Assembly: GCF_900605495.1 (NCBI RefSeq)
Contig: NZ_LR027596.1
Coordinates: 10,854-74,853 of the forward strand
Length of the DNA: 64,000 nucleotides
From: Bacilliculturomica massiliensis
GTDB taxonomy: Bacteria; Bacillota; Clostridia; Peptostreptococcales; Anaerovoracaceae
Direction: 5' to 3'
The notes beneath the pieces are model-generated. The model saw only the letters and a list, made by a program, of their open reading frames with translations. It was not told where the DNA came from and searched no databases. Below, piece by piece: positions 61,818-64,000 of this stretch. Numbering within the stretch: position 1 is the first letter of the stretch; the number at the start of each line of letters is the position of its first letter. The translations under genes and the position numbers were made by a program.

Positions 61818-63683
61818 TTATCTTCTGGACTTTTCTTCTTCTCTCACCAGCAGCTCCTCGTAGTCCTGCTGAGGCATCGGTCTGTAAAACACATAACCCT
61901 GCACGTAGTCGCAGCCGATCCTTCTGAGATATTCGACCTGTTCCGGATGCTCGACTCCCTCAGCTACGGTCTTCAACCGGAACTTTTTCACCAGGTCAAC
62001 GATGCCCTGCACCAGGGCCATATCCCGGGCGCTGTCCGGCCCTCCCGTGAAAAAAAAGCCGTCGATCTTCAATATGTCGATGGAAAGATCTTTCAAAAGA
62101 CTCAGCGAGGAGTAACCTTTCCCGAAATCGTCGATGGCGCAGACAAATCCCGCCCTTTTCAGCTTGTCCACGATCCGCACCAGCAGGTTGGCGTTATCGA
62201 TAGCGATGGACTCGGTGAATTCGATCTCCAGAAGAGACGGGGGGATCTGATACTTATCCCGGATCTCCACATAGCGGTTCACGAAATTCAGATCGTAAAA
62301 CTGGAGACGGGATACGTTGACCGACACCGGCAGCGCAGGCTTCCCTTCATCGAGCATATGTCGCAGCCAGCGGCACACCTCCTCAAACACATACTGATCC
62401 AGCCGGTTAATCATGTATTTCCGTTCAAAGACCGGAATAAAACGATCGGGCGGAATGACAGTCCCGTCCTGGCTCCGCCAGCGGACCAGAGCCTCCGCGC
62501 AGGCGACCCTGTTGGTCGAAAGCTCCACCTTGGGCTGATAATAAACGGTAAATTCCCTGCGTTTCAAAGCTTCCGCCATTCGATTTTCCACGCTCTTCTC
62601 TTCCCGCAGCCGGTTTCGTATGCTCTCGTCATAGTAGACATAATTTAAATTCGTGCCGTTTTTCACCGTCTTGCGTGCAAAATTCGCCCGGTCGAGAAAG
62701 CCGTCGATCTTCAGATTCTCGATCACGTCCTCCACACAGCAGATACCGCAGTAGGTGGAGATCGTCTGGCCGTCGTGGGAGTTGTGCATAAAATCGGTGA
62801 TCGACCGGTCCGCTTCCCTCTGGCGGGCCGCCAGCTCTTCCTTCTCCTCATAGCGGTACAGCAAAACGAAATTGTCCGCCGAGACCCTTCCGCTCAGTTC
62901 ATTTTCTCTCAATCCCCCGTTCAGGATCTCACCGTAGCGGGTCAGTATGCTGTCGCCGTAAGCGTAGCCAAACACGTCGTTGATATATTTGAAATCCGCA
63001 AAATCAGTGTAGAGCACGGCAAATTTCTCATCAGGCTCCGCTTCCAGCAGTTTCTGGGCCTTTTCTTTAAACGCTTCCAGCAGATAGACGCCGGTCAGGG
63101 CGTCTCGCTGGGCCAGATCGCTCAGCCTTTCATTGCTTTTTTCCAGACTCAGAAGATTCTTGGAACAAGCGACGAGAATGAAGATCCACGTCAGAAGCAT
63201 GATCACCAGCATGGCCGCCGAAGCCGACAGCAAAATACCTGACTGACGGTACGAATAATCCTCAGCGGCAAAAACCGTATTGTTGGCCTGGGTAAAATAA
63301 TCTTCGCTCAGCGTCAGCAGCACCTGGGCGTTATTCCCGCCTGTACGGTAATCAGCGATGTTCGCCTTCACTTCTTCCCACATCTGATCCAGTTCCCGCA
63401 GATTCCTCTGATACGCGGGATCCTCAGGACAGGGCAGCCCATAGCTGCCGTTTCCCGCTGACAATTCATCCAGAATACCGTCCAGATAAGCGATCATCTC
63501 ATCGCTCTCCTGTCCCGCAAGTTCCAGCTTGACCAAGCGCTGCGACGCGCCCCGCACGATGCCCACATAATTGATCAGGCGGCCGTTGGTCTGAGATGAG
63601 ACGATCGTATGGATCGTAACCCCTCCGAAGAGTAAAAGGAGCAAAAAAAGAGCGATCAAGCCGCCTGCCAAAAAACGTTTCAT
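61818..63683 (-). CDS. Membrane GGDEF/EAL protein (probable c-di-GMP phosphodiesterase)
   Basis: A 621-residue membrane protein. TM1 about 6-26, an extracytoplasmic sensor of about 120 residues resembling PilJ/type IV pilin-receptor domains, TM2 about 152-172, then a GGDEF domain and an EAL domain. The GGDEF signature is degenerate (GRVSADNFVLL), so cyclase activity is unlikely. The EAL domain keeps AEALVRW, the IEFTES glutamate, IDDFGKGYSSL and KTVAEGVEHPEQ, so c-di-GMP hydrolysis is likely. The start at 63683 has GTGAGG upstream; an in-frame GTG five codons earlier is possible. Confidence 0.9.
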   Translation of the reverse strand: MKRFLAGGLIALFLLLLLFGGVTIHTIVSSQTNGRLINYVGIVRGASQRLVKLELAGQESDEMIAYLDGILDELSAGNGSYGLPCPEDPAYQRNLRELDQMWEEVKANIADYRTGGNNAQVLLTLSEDYFTQANNTVFAAEDYSYRQSGILLSASAAMLVIMLLTWIFILVACSKNLLSLEKSNERLSDLAQRDALTGVYLLEAFKEKAQKLLEAEPDEKFAVLYTDFADFKYINDVFGYAYGDSILTRYGEILNGGLRENELSGRVSADNFVLLYRYEEKEELAARQREADRSITDFMHNSHDGQTISTYCGICCVEDVIENLKIDGFLDRANFARKTVKNGTNLNYVYYDESIRNRLREEKSVENRMAEALKRREFTVYYQPKVELSTNRVACAEALVRWRSQDGTVIPPDRFIPVFERKYMINRLDQYVFEEVCRWLRHMLDEGKPALPVSVNVSRLQFYDLNFVNRYVEIRDKYQIPPSLLEIEFTESIAIDNANLLVRIVDKLKRAGFVCAIDDFGKGYSSLSLLKDLSIDILKIDGFFFTGGPDSARDMALVQGIVDLVKKFRLKTVAEGVEHPEQVEYLRRIGCDYVQGYVFYRPMPQQDYEELLVREEEKSRR

Positions 63684-63892
63684 ATGTTTGAACCTCACCC
63701 GAAGCTCTGCCGCTGGCCGCCGGCTCTTCCGCCGCTGCCGCGATCGAGATCTGAGGGACCTTATCCAGTCTCTCTGCTGTATGATATTTCTAGTTACTAT
63801 GAAAGATTATATCCTATCATGGCGAATATTGCAAGCCGCCCAGGGGATCCAATGCTCCGATGGGGCGGCGGCCTCTGGGGAACAGGCGGCGT

Positions 63893-63928
63893 AAAAAAAG
63901 CATTGGAACGTCTAAATTCCAATGCTTT
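63893..63928 (-). terminator. Terminator after tRNA-Gly
   Basis: AAAGCATTGGAA and TTCCAATGCTTT form a 12-bp stem; a T-run follows on the minus strand, six bases past the tRNA CCA end. Confidence 0.9.
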
Positions 63929-63933
63929 CGTTG

Positions 63934-64000
63934 TGGAGCGGGTGATGGGAATCGAACCCACGCTGCCAGCTTGGGAAGCTGGAGTTCTACCATTGAACTA
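63934..64000 (-). tRNA. tRNA-Gly (anticodon CCC), cut by window edge
   Basis: On the minus strand the visible part runs from the D arm (AGTTCAATGGTAGAACT) through anticodon stem CCAGC/GCTGG around TTCCCAA, T stem CGTGGG-type with GTTCGATTC, acceptor 3' strand CACCCGC, discriminator U and CCA. The 5' acceptor strand lies beyond position 64000. Confidence 0.92.

Overview
The window reads as chromosome of an anaerobic Firmicute, most likely a GC-rich gut clostridium. This rests on strong AGGAGG ribosome-binding sites, dense head-to-tail operons, Firmicutes-type proteins (class III fructose bisphosphatase, single-chain 1264-residue PurL, CotJC-like manganese catalase, a flavodiiron/rubredoxin/oxidoreductase fusion) and intrinsic terminators with U-tracts. 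Genus and species cannot be fixed from the sequence alone.

Layout. 150-3944 (minus) is an acetoin/pyruvate-dehydrogenase-type complex (start of a lipoyl protein, E2, E1 beta, E1 alpha), divergent from its sigma-54 activator (4384-6576, plus). 6659-12700 (minus) is a TRAP transporter operon with an SDR, a zinc alcohol dehydrogenase, a VOC protein and two cupins. Both operons have near-perfect -24/-12 promoters and TGTCACA-type upstream sites, so the activator probably runs one regulon. 13386-18246 holds a three-module oxygen/NO reductase and fbp. 18579-21203 holds a manganese catalase and a minimal Ku/LigD end-joining pair, followed by tRNA-Val and an Hpt protein.

22307-31957 (minus) is the most original locus: a LarA-like protein, a TctCBA solute transporter, a MOFRL-type glycerate kinase, two tandem enolase paralogues that have lost the canonical acid/base loops, and an RpiR regulator. 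Read in order it looks like an undescribed route in which a hydroxyacid is imported, epimerised, phosphorylated and dehydrated. 32270-41400 is accessory: a radical SAM protein with a pentapeptide-repeat insertion, a truncated FAH-family gene, YaaA, a dihydrolipoamide dehydrogenase remnant, a lipoprotein, a beta-helix/InlB-repeat protein, a serine recombinase and three translationally coupled microproteins.

41652-52651 holds tRNA-Ala and a de novo purine operon purL-E-C-M-N-F-D-folD whose PurF-like enzyme lacks the catalytic N-terminal cysteine. 53325-54044 is a lone amino-acid ABC ATPase. 54338-61567 is a full Pho regulon (phoB, phoR, pstS, pstC, pstA, pstB, phoU) with a five-site Pho-box array. 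61818-63683 is a GGDEF/EAL protein, and a tRNA-Gly is cut by the right edge.

Quality warning: positions 112-149 and about 33895-33933 are recognisable Nextera mate-pair junction adaptors. Each is preceded by an error-rich copy of sequence found 3.4-4.3 kb to the right. The first about 149 bases and the join near 33.86-33.93 kb are therefore assembly artefacts, and the two genes they cut (lipoyl protein, FAH protein) are artificially truncated.
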